Source: Bacillota bacterium
GTDB taxonomy: Bacteria > Bacillota > UBA4882 > UBA10575
Assembly (NCBI GenBank): GCA_012512605.1
Contig: JAAZDX010000037.1
Coordinates: 1 to 19,313 of the forward strand
Length of the DNA stretch: 19,313 nt
Direction: 5' to 3'
Shown: positions 1-6,881 of the stretch, piece after piece
How the letters are laid out: the number at the start of each line of letters is the position of its first letter
How positions within the stretch are numbered: the first letter of the stretch is position 1
The notes under the pieces: generated by a model
Told to the model about the DNA's origin: nothing
Seen by the model: the letters and a program-made list of their open reading frames with translations, nothing else
Database searches by the model: none
Program-made: the position numbers and the translations under genes

Positions 1-18
1 ATGCGGAAGATAGGATAG
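1..18 (+). other. ATG plus four codons ended by in-frame TAG, directly before the binding-protein gene
   Basis: The window opens with ATG CGG AAG ATA GGA TAG, in the same frame as the binding-protein gene that follows at 19. Read through the TAG, the product would start MRKIG-x-LWGVVLLL, which is the usual layout of a signal peptide: a short positively charged start, then a hydrophobic stretch. The TAG at 16-18 removes that charged start. It could be a real nonsense mutation, a sequencing error, or chance with a true TTG start at 19. The region upstream, including any ribosome site, lies outside the window. Confidence 0.5.
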
Positions 19-984
19 TTGTGGGGAGTGGTCCTCCTTTTGGTGGCGGCCGGTGGTCTCTTTTTCCTCCGGAAACCAACAACGGAAACCCTCAAGATCG
101 GGATCATTCAGATTGTGGAGCACCCGGCCCTTGACGCAGCCCGGGAGGGTTTTATCGACCTGTTCACGGAGCACGGAAACGTTGAAGACGAAAATATCAC
201 CTATCAAATCCAAATTGCCCAGGGTGACATGGCAAACGCCAACACCATCGCCCAGAAGTTCAAGAATGATAAGTTGGATCTGATTTTAGCGATTGCCACT
301 CCTACCGCTCAGGCCGCCGCGAATCTGATCAAAGACAAGCCCATCTTAATCACGGCGGTGACCGACCCGGTCGCAGCCGGACTGGTGGAAAACGCGGAAA
401 GGCCGGGCACCAACGTCACGGGAACGAACGATCTCCAACCGCTGGCTGGACAGTTTGAATTGGCCCAACAGTTAGTCCCCGGGGCCAAACGCGTTGGGAT
501 CATCTACAACGCCGGCGAAGCCAATTCGGTGACCCAGGTCCAAATGGCGCGAACAATCGCCGACCAATTAGGCCTCGAAGTCGTGGAAGCAACGGTCGAT
601 ACCAGCGCTGGTGTTCTCCAAGCCGCCCAATCTTTCATCGGCCGGGTCGATTTTATCTATGTCCCAACGGATAATACGGTGGTTTCCGCATTTTCTTCCG
701 TGGTGAAAGTGGCGGAGGAGAACAGGATTCCGGTCTTTCCTGGCGAGGAAAACTTAGTACCCCAGGGCGCACTGGCCACGGTTGGTGTTAATTACTACCG
801 CCTTGGCCGCCAGACCGCCGAGATGGCGCTGCGCATTCTGAAGGATGGGGCGAAGCCGGAGACGATGCCCATTGAGAGTCAGAAAGAAACCGAACTGGTG
901 ATCAATGAAGACGTGGCGCAGGCCTTGGGGATTAGCATCCCGGCTGCTTTAAGGGAAAAAGCCACCATCGTCCGGAACCGATAG
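19..984 (+). CDS. ABC transporter substrate-binding protein, TrpX/DUF534-like (PF04392 type)
   Basis: This is the extracellular binding component of an ABC importer. The 321 residues match the PF04392 fold: an opening IGIIQIVEHPALDAAREGF, a first lobe with LAIATPTAQAA near 91-99, and the family's TNVTGTNDLQP segment near 130. Residues 4-17 are hydrophobic, but no lipobox cysteine follows, so the protein may be anchored by an uncleaved helix rather than as a lipoprotein. The only start in the window without an internal stop is TTG at 19, and it leaves the N-terminus without positive charge. An ATG at position 1 is in frame but is cut off by TAG at 16-18. A permease and an ATPase follow on the same strand. 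Family members are annotated as tryptophan or other amino-acid-type transporters (TrpXYZ); the ligand here is unknown and no T-box is visible. The family call is sure; the start and intactness are not. Confidence 0.85.
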   Translation: MWGVVLLLVAAGGLFFLRKPTTETLKIGIIQIVEHPALDAAREGFIDLFTEHGNVEDENITYQIQIAQGDMANANTIAQKFKNDKLDLILAIATPTAQAAANLIKDKPILITAVTDPVAAGLVENAERPGTNVTGTNDLQPLAGQFELAQQLVPGAKRVGIIYNAGEANSVTQVQMARTIADQLGLEVVEATVDTSAGVLQAAQSFIGRVDFIYVPTDNTVVSAFSSVVKVAEENRIPVFPGEENLVPQGALATVGVNYYRLGRQTAEMALRILKDGAKPETMPIESQKETELVINEDVAQALGISIPAALREKATIVRNR

Positions 985-1049
985 GATCGACGCTTCTTTA
1001 TTTTTATTACTGTTGTTGTTACTTTGCTTAGAGAAACAACGTTTCCGCC

Positions 1050-1069
1050 CTTTGGTTTTCGAACCAAAG
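1050..1069 (+). other. Perfect 8-bp hairpin with TTCG loop between binding-protein and permease genes
   Basis: CTTTGGTT (1050-1057), loop TTCG, AACCAAAG (1062-1069). No run of T follows, so it does not look like a full terminator. It lies in the 149-base gap between binding-protein and permease genes, where such hairpins often stabilise the upstream part of the message so that the binding protein is made in excess. That role is inference. Confidence 0.5.
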
Positions 1070-1133
1070 ATGGTCCTTAAGACACCGTAAGAGTCCTAAC
1101 TAATTCTTTAAATCTTAAATGGAGTGACTTATT

Positions 1134-2057
1134 ATGTGGTTAAATATTCTACAGGGCACAATTGAGCAGGGCCTCGCCTTTAGTCTGCTGGCAATGGGCG
1201 TTTACCTGCCCTTTCGGATCTTAGATTTTCCCGATCTAACGGTGGAAGGCAGTTTCCCGATGGGGGCGGCAGTGAGTGCGGTTTTAATCATAAACGGAAT
1301 GAACCCTTTTCTGGCCACCTTCATAGCGATGCTCGCCGGGGTCGTGGCGGGCATGACCACTGGCCTCATCAATACCAAACTGAAGATTACCGGTCTTCTC
1401 GCCGGGATTTTGACCATGACTTCCCTTTATTCGATTAACCTCCGGATTATGGGCCGTTCCAACATCCCCCTGTTACGGGAGACCACCATTCTCACGGTGA
1501 TTAAAGACTGGGGGCTTTCCGACCGTTTTCTGGCCTTAATCGTTTTTACCCTGATCGTCCTCTTGGTCAAACTTCTCCTTGATTATTTCCTGTTTACTGA
1601 GATCGGGATGGCCCTCCGCGCCACCGGCGACAGCCCGGTCATGATTGCGAGTTTAGGTGGGAATACGGACCACCTCAAGATCCTTGGTCTGGGCCTGGCC
1701 AACGGTCTGGTCGCCCTTTCCGGAGCCCTAACTTGCCAGTATCAGGGCTTTGCCGATGTGGGAATGGGGATCGGTATGATCGTAATTGGCCTCGCCTCGG
1801 TGATCATTGGTGAAGTCGTAATCCGGACCAGTAAAATATGCTTTGCCACCTTCGGTGTGATCATCGGCTCCATCATCTACCGCCTGGCGATCGCCATCGC
1901 TCTCCAGCTGGGCTTTGCCCCCACTGATCTGAAGATCGTCACTGCCCTACTGGTAATCCTGGCCCTAGGTGCCCCGACCCTGCGCAACTTCATGATCCAG
2001 GACGAATTCGCCGAACGTTTAATGGAAAGGAGCGCCGCCGATGCTCAGACTAACTAA
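1134..2057 (+). CDS. ABC transporter permease, TrpY-like (BPD_transp_2 family)
   Basis: Membrane channel subunit of the importer, 307 residues with about eight hydrophobic segments. The early stretch FRILDFPDLTVEGSFPMGAA and the late stretch GMGIGMIVIGLASVIIGE are typical of the permeases that pair with PF04392 binding proteins, in the branched-chain amino acid permease superfamily. The ATG at 1134 is preceded by GGAGTGA with about seven bases spacing, which supports this start. It ends inside the ATPase gene (17-base overlap), so the two are translationally linked. With the neighbours it makes a complete three-part importer. The substrate cannot be read from sequence. Confidence 0.9.
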   Translation: MWLNILQGTIEQGLAFSLLAMGVYLPFRILDFPDLTVEGSFPMGAAVSAVLIINGMNPFLATFIAMLAGVVAGMTTGLINTKLKITGLLAGILTMTSLYSINLRIMGRSNIPLLRETTILTVIKDWGLSDRFLALIVFTLIVLLVKLLLDYFLFTEIGMALRATGDSPVMIASLGGNTDHLKILGLGLANGLVALSGALTCQYQGFADVGMGIGMIVIGLASVIIGEVVIRTSKICFATFGVIIGSIIYRLAIAIALQLGFAPTDLKIVTALLVILALGAPTLRNFMIQDEFAERLMERSAADAQTN

Positions 2058-2838
2058 TCTGCACAAGATCTTCAATTACGGTAAGGTCAACGAAAACTAT
2101 GTCCTAAAGGATATTAACTTGGAGATTCCCACGGGTGATTTCATCACGATCATCGGCAGTAACGGTGCTGGCAAGTCAACCCTGCTTAACCTCGTCGCCG
2201 GGACCTTCTTTCCGGAAGTGGGCACGGTGGAGATCAACGGGCATGATGTGACCTCCTGGCCGGTGCACAAGCGGGCCCACCTGGTCGGCCGGGTTTTCCA
2301 GGACCCATTGCAGGGCACGGCCGCCGAAATGACGATCGAAGAAAATCTTTCGCTGGCGGTGAAACGGGGAAAACGGCGGGGCTTAAAATTGGGGTTGAAT
2401 AAGAACCGGCGCGCAGAGTTTAAGCGCCTCCTCGCCCTCCTCGAACTGGGTTTGGAAGACCGTCTCGACTGCCCCGTCAAATTGCTCTCCGGTGGACAAC
2501 GGCAAGCCCTAACCCTGCTCATGGCGACCATGGGCCAGCCCCAAATTCTCCTTTTGGATGAATACACCGCGGCCCTAGACCCGAAGACCGCCATCCAGAT
2601 TGTGGAGATTACCAAACGCATTGTGGCGCAGCATAAATTAACCGTGCTGATGGTCACCCACGACCTGAAGCAAGCCCTGGCGATGGGAAACCGCACGGTT
2701 ATGATGGACCGGGGGAAAATAATCCTTGACCTAAAAGGAGAAGAACGGGAAAACATCACCGTCCGCGACTTGCTTGCCAAATTTACCGCCCGCAGCGGAC
2801 GGGAGTTAACCGATGACCGGATCCTGCTCCACGGTTAA
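2041..2838 (+). CDS. ABC transporter ATP-binding protein, TrpZ-like
   Basis: Cytoplasmic ATPase that powers the importer, 265 residues. All motifs are present: Walker A GSNGAGKST at 39-47, Q-loop Gln at 87 (VFQDP), signature LSGGQ at 149-153, Walker B LLLDE ending at Asp173-Glu174, D-loop ALD near 178-180, and switch His207 in VTHDL. The ATG at 2041 follows AAAGGAG inside the permease 3' end and overlaps that gene by 17 bases. The segment between Q-loop and signature is rich in Lys and Arg (about 109-130), as is usual in this family. A strong hairpin terminator follows, so the importer operon ends here. Confidence 0.93.
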   Translation: MLRLTNLHKIFNYGKVNENYVLKDINLEIPTGDFITIIGSNGAGKSTLLNLVAGTFFPEVGTVEINGHDVTSWPVHKRAHLVGRVFQDPLQGTAAEMTIEENLSLAVKRGKRRGLKLGLNKNRRAEFKRLLALLELGLEDRLDCPVKLLSGGQRQALTLLMATMGQPQILLLDEYTAALDPKTAIQIVEITKRIVAQHKLTVLMVTHDLKQALAMGNRTVMMDRGKIILDLKGEERENITVRDLLAKFTARSGRELTDDRILLHG

Positions 2839-2904
2839 GCATTGCCACGGCAATCTTTGTCAAGGCGAAGCGCTCCTTGGCTGATTGTTGAAACTTTATG
2901 AATG

Positions 2905-2948
2905 AAACGCGCTCCCACCCCGTAGGTCGGGAATGGGAGCGCGTTTTT
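2905..2948 (+). terminator. Rho-independent terminator of the ABC importer operon, probably bidirectional
   Basis: AAACGCGCTCCCA (2905-2917) pairs with TGGGAGCGCGTTT (2934-2946), a 13-bp stem. The loop has an inner CCCG/CGGG pairing, and the stem runs into five T (2944-2948). It sits between convergent genes, and the minus-strand reading also ends in TTT, so it may also stop transcription of the DUF2059 gene whose stop codon is at 2951. Confidence 0.9.
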
Positions 2949-2950
2949 GT

Positions 2951-3478
2951 CTACTCTTTGATAGTGGCTTCTATCTCCGCTTGCATCTCTTCGGTAAGGG
3001 CTTGGATCTTTGGCAACGTAGCCATCAGATACTTCTGGCTTATTTCCATTGATTTTTCCACGAGGATCGGCATTTGATCGATTGTTTTTTGTCCCACCGG
3101 CGTCCGGTAAAACTTGATCAGCTCCTGGATCTCCTCCTCCGTATAGATGGACATGTAAACCTGGATGTAATCGTCCTTAATCTTCTCCCATCTCATCTCT
3201 TCTTCCATCAGATCCAGTAGTCTACCGATAAATTTCTCCATGACCTGAACCTGTTCGGGCGTCATCTCTTCGGGTGTCGCTTGTTGAAACTGCTGGAGAA
3301 TCATGGGCCGAATCTGTGCCAAGGAATTACTCAGGTTTTCGTCGATCTTCATTATTAAGAGCAGCTCCTCCACGGATTCGTAATAAGGGTTGGTATTAGG
3401 GTTCGCATTAACGAAGCTGCCAACCATACAGATTAAGCTTATGATCATCACCTTGACCACCAATTTCACCTTGTTCAT
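2951..3478 (-). CDS. Secreted DUF2059-family protein
   Basis: 175 residues. Residues 1-25 form a Sec signal peptide with K/R at the start, a hydrophobic core and a likely cut after VNA. The mature part is helical and acidic and carries the DUF2059 hallmark near 108-146: YMSIYTEEEIQELIKFY then RTPVGQK and a Pro-Ile-Leu helix. The family is widespread and of unknown function. In Gram-positive cells it would be exported to the wall or medium. The ATG at 3478 follows AGGAGG at good spacing, and a promoter lies just upstream. The gene is flanked by terminators on both sides and is therefore probably monocistronic. Confidence 0.8.
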   Translation of the reverse strand: MNKVKLVVKVMIISLICMVGSFVNANPNTNPYYESVEELLLIMKIDENLSNSLAQIRPMILQQFQQATPEEMTPEQVQVMEKFIGRLLDLMEEEMRWEKIKDDYIQVYMSIYTEEEIQELIKFYRTPVGQKTIDQMPILVEKSMEISQKYLMATLPKIQALTEEMQAEIEATIKE

Positions 3479-3518
3479 TAGGTTGTCCTCCTCCCCTTCG
3501 GTCTCTTCAAATATAGTA

Positions 3519-3548
3519 ATTGTACCATAATTTCCCCAGGATTACCAA
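3519..3548 (-). promoter_or_regulatory. Candidate sigma-A promoter for the DUF2059 gene
   Basis: Reading the minus strand: -35 TTGGTA (plus 3543-3548), 18-base spacer, -10 TACAAT (plus 3519-3524). These match 4 of 6 and 5 of 6 consensus bases. It lies about 40 bases before the start codon and after the preceding gene's terminator. Confidence 0.5.
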
Positions 3549-3596
3549 AACATAATAAAATTTGGATCGTGTCAGGCCCTTATGATCTTTTAATCC

Positions 3597-3634
3597 AAAA
3601 AAACACCAACCCGGGAATTTTAACCCCGGGTCGG
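3597..3634 (-). terminator. Rho-independent terminator after the membrane-protein gene
   Basis: On the minus strand CCGACCCGGG (plus 3625-3634) pairs with CCCGGGTTGG (plus 3606-3615), ten pairs with one G-U. The loop is nine bases, and seven T follow (plus 3597-3603). It ends transcription from the gene at 3662-4342 before the DUF2059 promoter. Confidence 0.85.
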
Positions 3635-3661
3635 TCCAATATTTAGAGCCGGCATTACTCC

Positions 3662-4342
3662 TTATTCTTCCGCCAACGGCTCGTTATTCTTCTTCAAACG
3701 ACCAGCAATATCAACTAGAACGATGGTCGTTTCCGAGAAGAAATAAAAGACGACCAACGCCAGAAGGCCAAAGCCTAAGCCCAGAATGAGCGTGAGAAGT
3801 CCGGCAATAAAACCGCTACCCGTCCCATCAACCATGGGAAAGGATGGTAACATGTATCCGGCCATTCTTCCAGCAAGCCAAATAAGAATGGCACCGGCAA
3901 TCCCAAGAAAAAGAGAACAAATAGCGTAAAGTTCTCCCACAAGTTTAAAAGAAGTAGCAATTATGGGGATAACGGTATAGCCGCTTTCCGGCAGGTTCTC
4001 AATCTCGACAGCACGCAACCATAATGTATGAACGCCCGCGTATAAAAAGACGATTAATAACACTTCAACAATAAGACCGCCAAAGATTACTCCAGCCGCA
4101 TTACCATACCTGCTCATTTCGCTGATTAACACCCAGCCCCGCACCCAAAGCGCTAGTCCGCCGATGCCCGTTAAAACAGCAGTAATCTTTAGAAACAACC
4201 CATAGATCTTTTTAAAGAAGACCCCCTGTGCAATGATGGTCAAGACACGGCGCATAAAAAAATACTTCTGCACCTTTTCCCAAAACAACACTACCGATTT
4301 CACGGATTTCTCCACATTCTCTGTTAGTTGTGGGTTACTCAT
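3662..4342 (-). CDS. Integral membrane protein of unknown family, about four helices
   Basis: 226 residues. I do not recognise the family. The N-terminal 40 residues are amphipathic and cytoplasmic in character. Hydrophobic segments lie near 46-70, 83-106, 122-157 (one or two helices) and 176-202, followed by a short charged tail ending in EPLAEE. There is no signal peptide and no obvious catalytic motif. The ATG at 4342 follows GGAGGTG with four bases spacing. It has its own promoter (4389-4417) and terminator (3597-3634), so it is transcribed alone. Its neighbours give no hint of function. Confidence 0.75.
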   Translation of the reverse strand: MSNPQLTENVEKSVKSVVLFWEKVQKYFFMRRVLTIIAQGVFFKKIYGLFLKITAVLTGIGGLALWVRGWVLISEMSRYGNAAGVIFGGLIVEVLLIVFLYAGVHTLWLRAVEIENLPESGYTVIPIIATSFKLVGELYAICSLFLGIAGAILIWLAGRMAGYMLPSFPMVDGTGSGFIAGLLTLILGLGFGLLALVVFYFFSETTIVLVDIAGRLKKNNEPLAEE

Positions 4343-4352
4343 GATCCACCTC

Positions 4353-4374
4353 CATTAATTTTTCATTAATTTTT
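4353..4374. repeat. Two adjacent copies of an 11-base AT-rich unit
   Basis: CATTAATTTTT occurs at 4353-4363 and again at 4364-4374, directly abutting. It falls in the short leader between promoter and ribosome site of the membrane-protein gene. It may be simple slippage in AT-rich DNA. Confidence 0.6.
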
Positions 4375-4388
4375 AATTTATTTATAAC

Positions 4389-4417
4389 ATTATAACTGAT
4401 TTTTCCATCCGCTGCAA
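4389..4417 (-). promoter_or_regulatory. Candidate sigma-A promoter for the membrane-protein gene
   Basis: Minus strand: -10 TATAAT (plus 4389-4394) is a perfect consensus, with a 17-base spacer to a weak -35 TTGCAG (plus 4412-4417). The start codon is about 47 bases downstream of the -10. Confidence 0.5.
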
Positions 4418-4461
4418 GAAACCGATATAAATAATATTGACCATAAAACACCTGTATGCAC

Positions 4462-4563
4462 CTATGTAAATACTGCTGTGCCAATCATTCCGCACCACTG
4501 GTCCGCAGTAATTACCGCCGCAGGGATGTCCAGGCCGAAACCATCTTCAATTAAGACTAACAT
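4462..4563 (-). other. Coding-like 33-codon ORF, possible gene remnant
   Basis: The minus strand from ATG (plus 4561-4563) to TAG (plus 4462-4464) reads MLVLIEDGFGLDIPAAV followed by ITADQWCGMIGTAVFT. The composition looks like protein rather than chance: mixed hydrophobic and acidic residues and few rare codons. A stop lies a few codons upstream in frame, and there is no good ribosome site. It could be the tail of a decayed gene or a very small protein. It is the only coding-like piece in the 354-base spacer 4343-4696. The rest of that spacer holds the promoter, repeat and terminator listed separately. Confidence 0.2.
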
Positions 4564-4621
4564 TAATTCGCCGTTTTACACGAACATATCTAACATAAAA
4601 TTTCCGTCCGTAAAACAGAAG

Positions 4622-4644
4622 AACCTCTATGCACTATAGAGGTT
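4622..4644 (-). terminator. Hairpin downstream of the Mrp operon, weak terminator
   Basis: AACCTCTAT / GCACT / ATAGAGGTT, a perfect 9-bp stem. On the minus strand it is followed by TTCTTCTGTTTT, an imperfect T run. It lies 53 bases past the stop of the last antiporter gene, the right place to end that operon. Confidence 0.5.
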
Positions 4645-4696
4645 TTAATCTGCACGTTTGTACTTTCGGTTCTTGGCCGGAAACAGAAAAAAGAGA

Positions 4697-6595
4697 TTAG
4701 ACCATACGGGCCAAGCTGTTCAGCACAGACCAGGCAATTAACAACATGAGCATCACCATGAGGAGGACCGCATCGGCGCTCAACCCCACCAGTCTAAGCC
4801 GGCCGATGGTAGTTTTTCTTGACTGGTCAAAGCGGCAGAAGGCCAGATTCAGGCGGGTATTAAGCGTACGCCCCCACGCACAAACCACCGCTCCGCACAA
4901 GCGGTAAAGCTCCGTCCCTTTCCGTCCGAGCGCCGAAACCCCCTGTGCAAAGTGTCGTACCAAACCCTCCAACGTCAACCAACGTGGCGGCTGCCAGTGG
5001 AAGAACCCCCACTTCAGACCCAACCCACAAACGATAGCCCCCAGGATTAAAGTAATGATCATCCCGGAGACATCCGCAAAACGCCAAAACGCCAGACCAT
5101 CCAGGTCGGCGGCGGCCTCTGCCATCCCTAATCCATGGGCTGCCGGAACGGCCCCTACCCTTGGAAACAACCCCGGCGCGAGACCGATTCCGACCATCGC
5201 GATTGCCAATAATACCATGGCCAGATGGAGCCGGGTGGACCGCACCACGGCGGTCTTTACCGGAGTAGGTTTACCAAGAAAGACCAGATAATACAACTTC
5301 GTAAAAGACGCCGCGGTCCCCACCCCCACCAGGAAAAAGAGGGGTTCCACCCAGCGCGCCCAGGAGACACCGGTTTCTGCCGCGTGGCTTAAGGCCCGGT
5401 GGAGCAGGGTCTTACTGGCATAACCATTCAGTCCCGGTGCGCCGGTAATCCCCAATACCGCTAGCAACATCAGGAACGCCGTGACTGGAAAACGGCGCCA
5501 CAGCCCACCGAGTTTATACAGGTTAGTCTCTTGCGTGTGAAGGTAGATCACACCAATCCCCAGAAAGAGCGCCGCTTTGAACAGCGCGTGATTAAAAAGA
5601 TGATAGATCGCGCCCACCAGACCCGGTGCCCCGGCCGCGCCCAGTTCAAGCCCAATGCCCAAACCAAGAAGAATATAGCCCATCTGACTGACGCTATGGT
5701 AAGCTAAAAGCCGTTTCGCGTCACTTTGAAGGAGGGCGGCCAAAACACCAACCAGCATCGTACCAGTACCAAGCAAGGCCAGGCCCGTTCCCATCCAACC
5801 AATCCCAGCCCCTAGGGTCCGCCCCCAGCCGGCGAACGCGCCCACCCGGATAAGACCATAGGCCCCCACCTTGATCAGGAGCCCGGACAAAAGCGCACTA
5901 GCAGGCGTTGGTGCCACTGTGTGCGCCCGGGGTAACCAGAGATGTAAGGGGACCATCCCCGCTTTCACCCCAAATCCGATCAGTAAAAAGGCAACGCTCC
6001 AAGCAAACATGGACGGGTGCAAAGGCGTAACCGCACCGGAACCGACCGTCGGCAACTCTCCGGTCGCCACGGTCATCAGCGCAATACCCAAAGCCAGAAA
6101 AAGGCCGCCCATAATACTGAAGAACAAATAGTAATAACCGGCACGGATCGCGTCCTGATCCCCCCGGTGGATCACCCAGAAATAGGAGGCGATCGTCATC
6201 AACTCAAAGCAGAGAAGCAGGGTCAACAGATCGCCGGCCAAAAAGACGCCCAATACGGCCGATAAGGTTAACAAGGTACAAACAGCAAAGCGCCTGACTC
6301 CACCTTCCCGCTTCATATATTCCGGCGTATAGATCGAAACCACGAACCAAAGAAAGACGGTCAGCAGCACAAAGAGGGCGGTGAGGGCATCGGCGTGAAA
6401 AGACGGCCTGTAGGGACCGGACAGCGGAAGCCGAAAGGCGATGGACCTCCCGGCAAAAACACTCCTCAGGCCACACCCTCCAAAGATGAGCAGAATTGTA
6501 CTAGTGATGATAGGAATGTTAACAGCGCGGCCCCTTTTTAAGAACAAACAGAAGGCACCAACCAGAGGCACAATTGGCAGAATGGTTAGCAACAT
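4697..6595 (-). CDS. NuoL/MrpA-type proton-translocating antiporter subunit, last gene of the Mrp operon
   Basis: 632 residues, the largest antiporter-type subunit here, with about 16 or more membrane helices. The proton_antipo_M core spans about 115-400. It has the conserved Glu131 in CFELMTIASYFW and Lys211 in GFGVKAGMVPLHLWLPRAHTVAPTPASALLSG, the residues that carry protons in NuoL/M/N and MrpA/D. Beyond the core it keeps an extra C-terminal region (about 480-632) with a final helix, more like NuoL, HyfB or hydrogenase subunits than MrpD. The ATG at 6595 follows AAGGAGG with a six-base spacing. It is separated from the preceding antiporter gene by 286 bases that hold a structured RNA element. 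It may replace the missing N-terminal antiporter part of MrpA. A role in an unlinked hydrogenase or oxidoreductase cannot be excluded. Confidence 0.85.
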   Translation of the reverse strand: MLLTILPIVPLVGAFCLFLKRGRAVNIPIITSTILLIFGGCGLRSVFAGRSIAFRLPLSGPYRPSFHADALTALFVLLTVFLWFVVSIYTPEYMKREGGVRRFAVCTLLTLSAVLGVFLAGDLLTLLLCFELMTIASYFWVIHRGDQDAIRAGYYYLFFSIMGGLFLALGIALMTVATGELPTVGSGAVTPLHPSMFAWSVAFLLIGFGVKAGMVPLHLWLPRAHTVAPTPASALLSGLLIKVGAYGLIRVGAFAGWGRTLGAGIGWMGTGLALLGTGTMLVGVLAALLQSDAKRLLAYHSVSQMGYILLGLGIGLELGAAGAPGLVGAIYHLFNHALFKAALFLGIGVIYLHTQETNLYKLGGLWRRFPVTAFLMLLAVLGITGAPGLNGYASKTLLHRALSHAAETGVSWARWVEPLFFLVGVGTAASFTKLYYLVFLGKPTPVKTAVVRSTRLHLAMVLLAIAMVGIGLAPGLFPRVGAVPAAHGLGMAEAAADLDGLAFWRFADVSGMIITLILGAIVCGLGLKWGFFHWQPPRWLTLEGLVRHFAQGVSALGRKGTELYRLCGAVVCAWGRTLNTRLNLAFCRFDQSRKTTIGRLRLVGLSADAVLLMVMLMLLIAWSVLNSLARMV

Positions 6596-6658
6596 TTTTT
6601 AACCTCCTTCCGTACAGAACTCCGAATATCGTTCATTCTACCTGGAAAATATCAGTCT

Positions 6659-6780
6659 GTCATTCTCCCGGCGCTAGAAGTGCTGCTGCAAATGACCAGC
6701 TTAAGTCCGCCTTCGGGGCTTCGCACCGACCTGGCTTTTATTTTTATCACTTCATTGTGCTGGCTGTCGCCAGCGTGAGC
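6659..6780 (-). ncRNA. Structured RNA element, copy 1, leader of the last antiporter gene
   Basis: Read on the minus strand. It shares ordered blocks with the element at 8360-8506: CACGCTGGC; CAAnGAAnTGAT; AAGCCAGGT; GAAGCCCCGAAGGC; ACTTnAnnTGGT; and GCCGGG. CTGGC (plus 6769-6773) can pair with GCCAG (plus 6731-6735). AGGTC can pair with GACTT. Near the 3' end GTCATT (plus 6691-6696) pairs with AATGAC (plus 6659-6664). The matching helices in the other copy have different bases that still pair, which argues for a selected RNA fold. An alternative hairpin GCTGGC-GACA-GCCAGC competes with the first helix, as in a switch. There is no clear terminator, so control of translation of the next gene is possible. 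I could not assign a known class. Confidence 0.6.
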
Positions 6781-6783
6781 GAC

Positions 6784-6801
6784 TATCTAGAAAACTAGAT
6801 A
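6784..6801 (-). other. Short perfect hairpin just upstream of RNA element copy 1
   Basis: TATCTAG / AAAA / CTAGATA on the plus strand (TTTT loop on the transcript), a 7-bp stem next to the 5' edge of the element. No such hairpin precedes the second copy, so it is not part of the shared core. Confidence 0.45.
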
Positions 6802-6881
6802 TTACATGCCCCAGTTTGGCTTTCTTTAGGAAACCTTGGCAGACCGTATGAGCAAAACTCAATCAAGCATTTAAAGTCAAC

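Noticed and set aside
985..1133. T-box or tryptophan riboswitch before the permease
   Set aside because: No T-box sequence (TGGNACCGCG) or specifier-like stem is present; only a simple hairpin is seen.
2097..2780. Minus-strand open frame of 227 codons inside the ABC ATPase gene
   Set aside because: It is fully antisense to a gene with all ABC motifs. The product is Ser/Arg-rich and has no recognisable domain.
6574..6798. Plus-strand open frame of 74 codons across RNA element copy 1
   Set aside because: It has no ribosome site, runs against the operon, and its sequence conservation with 8360-8506 follows RNA pairing, not codon structure.
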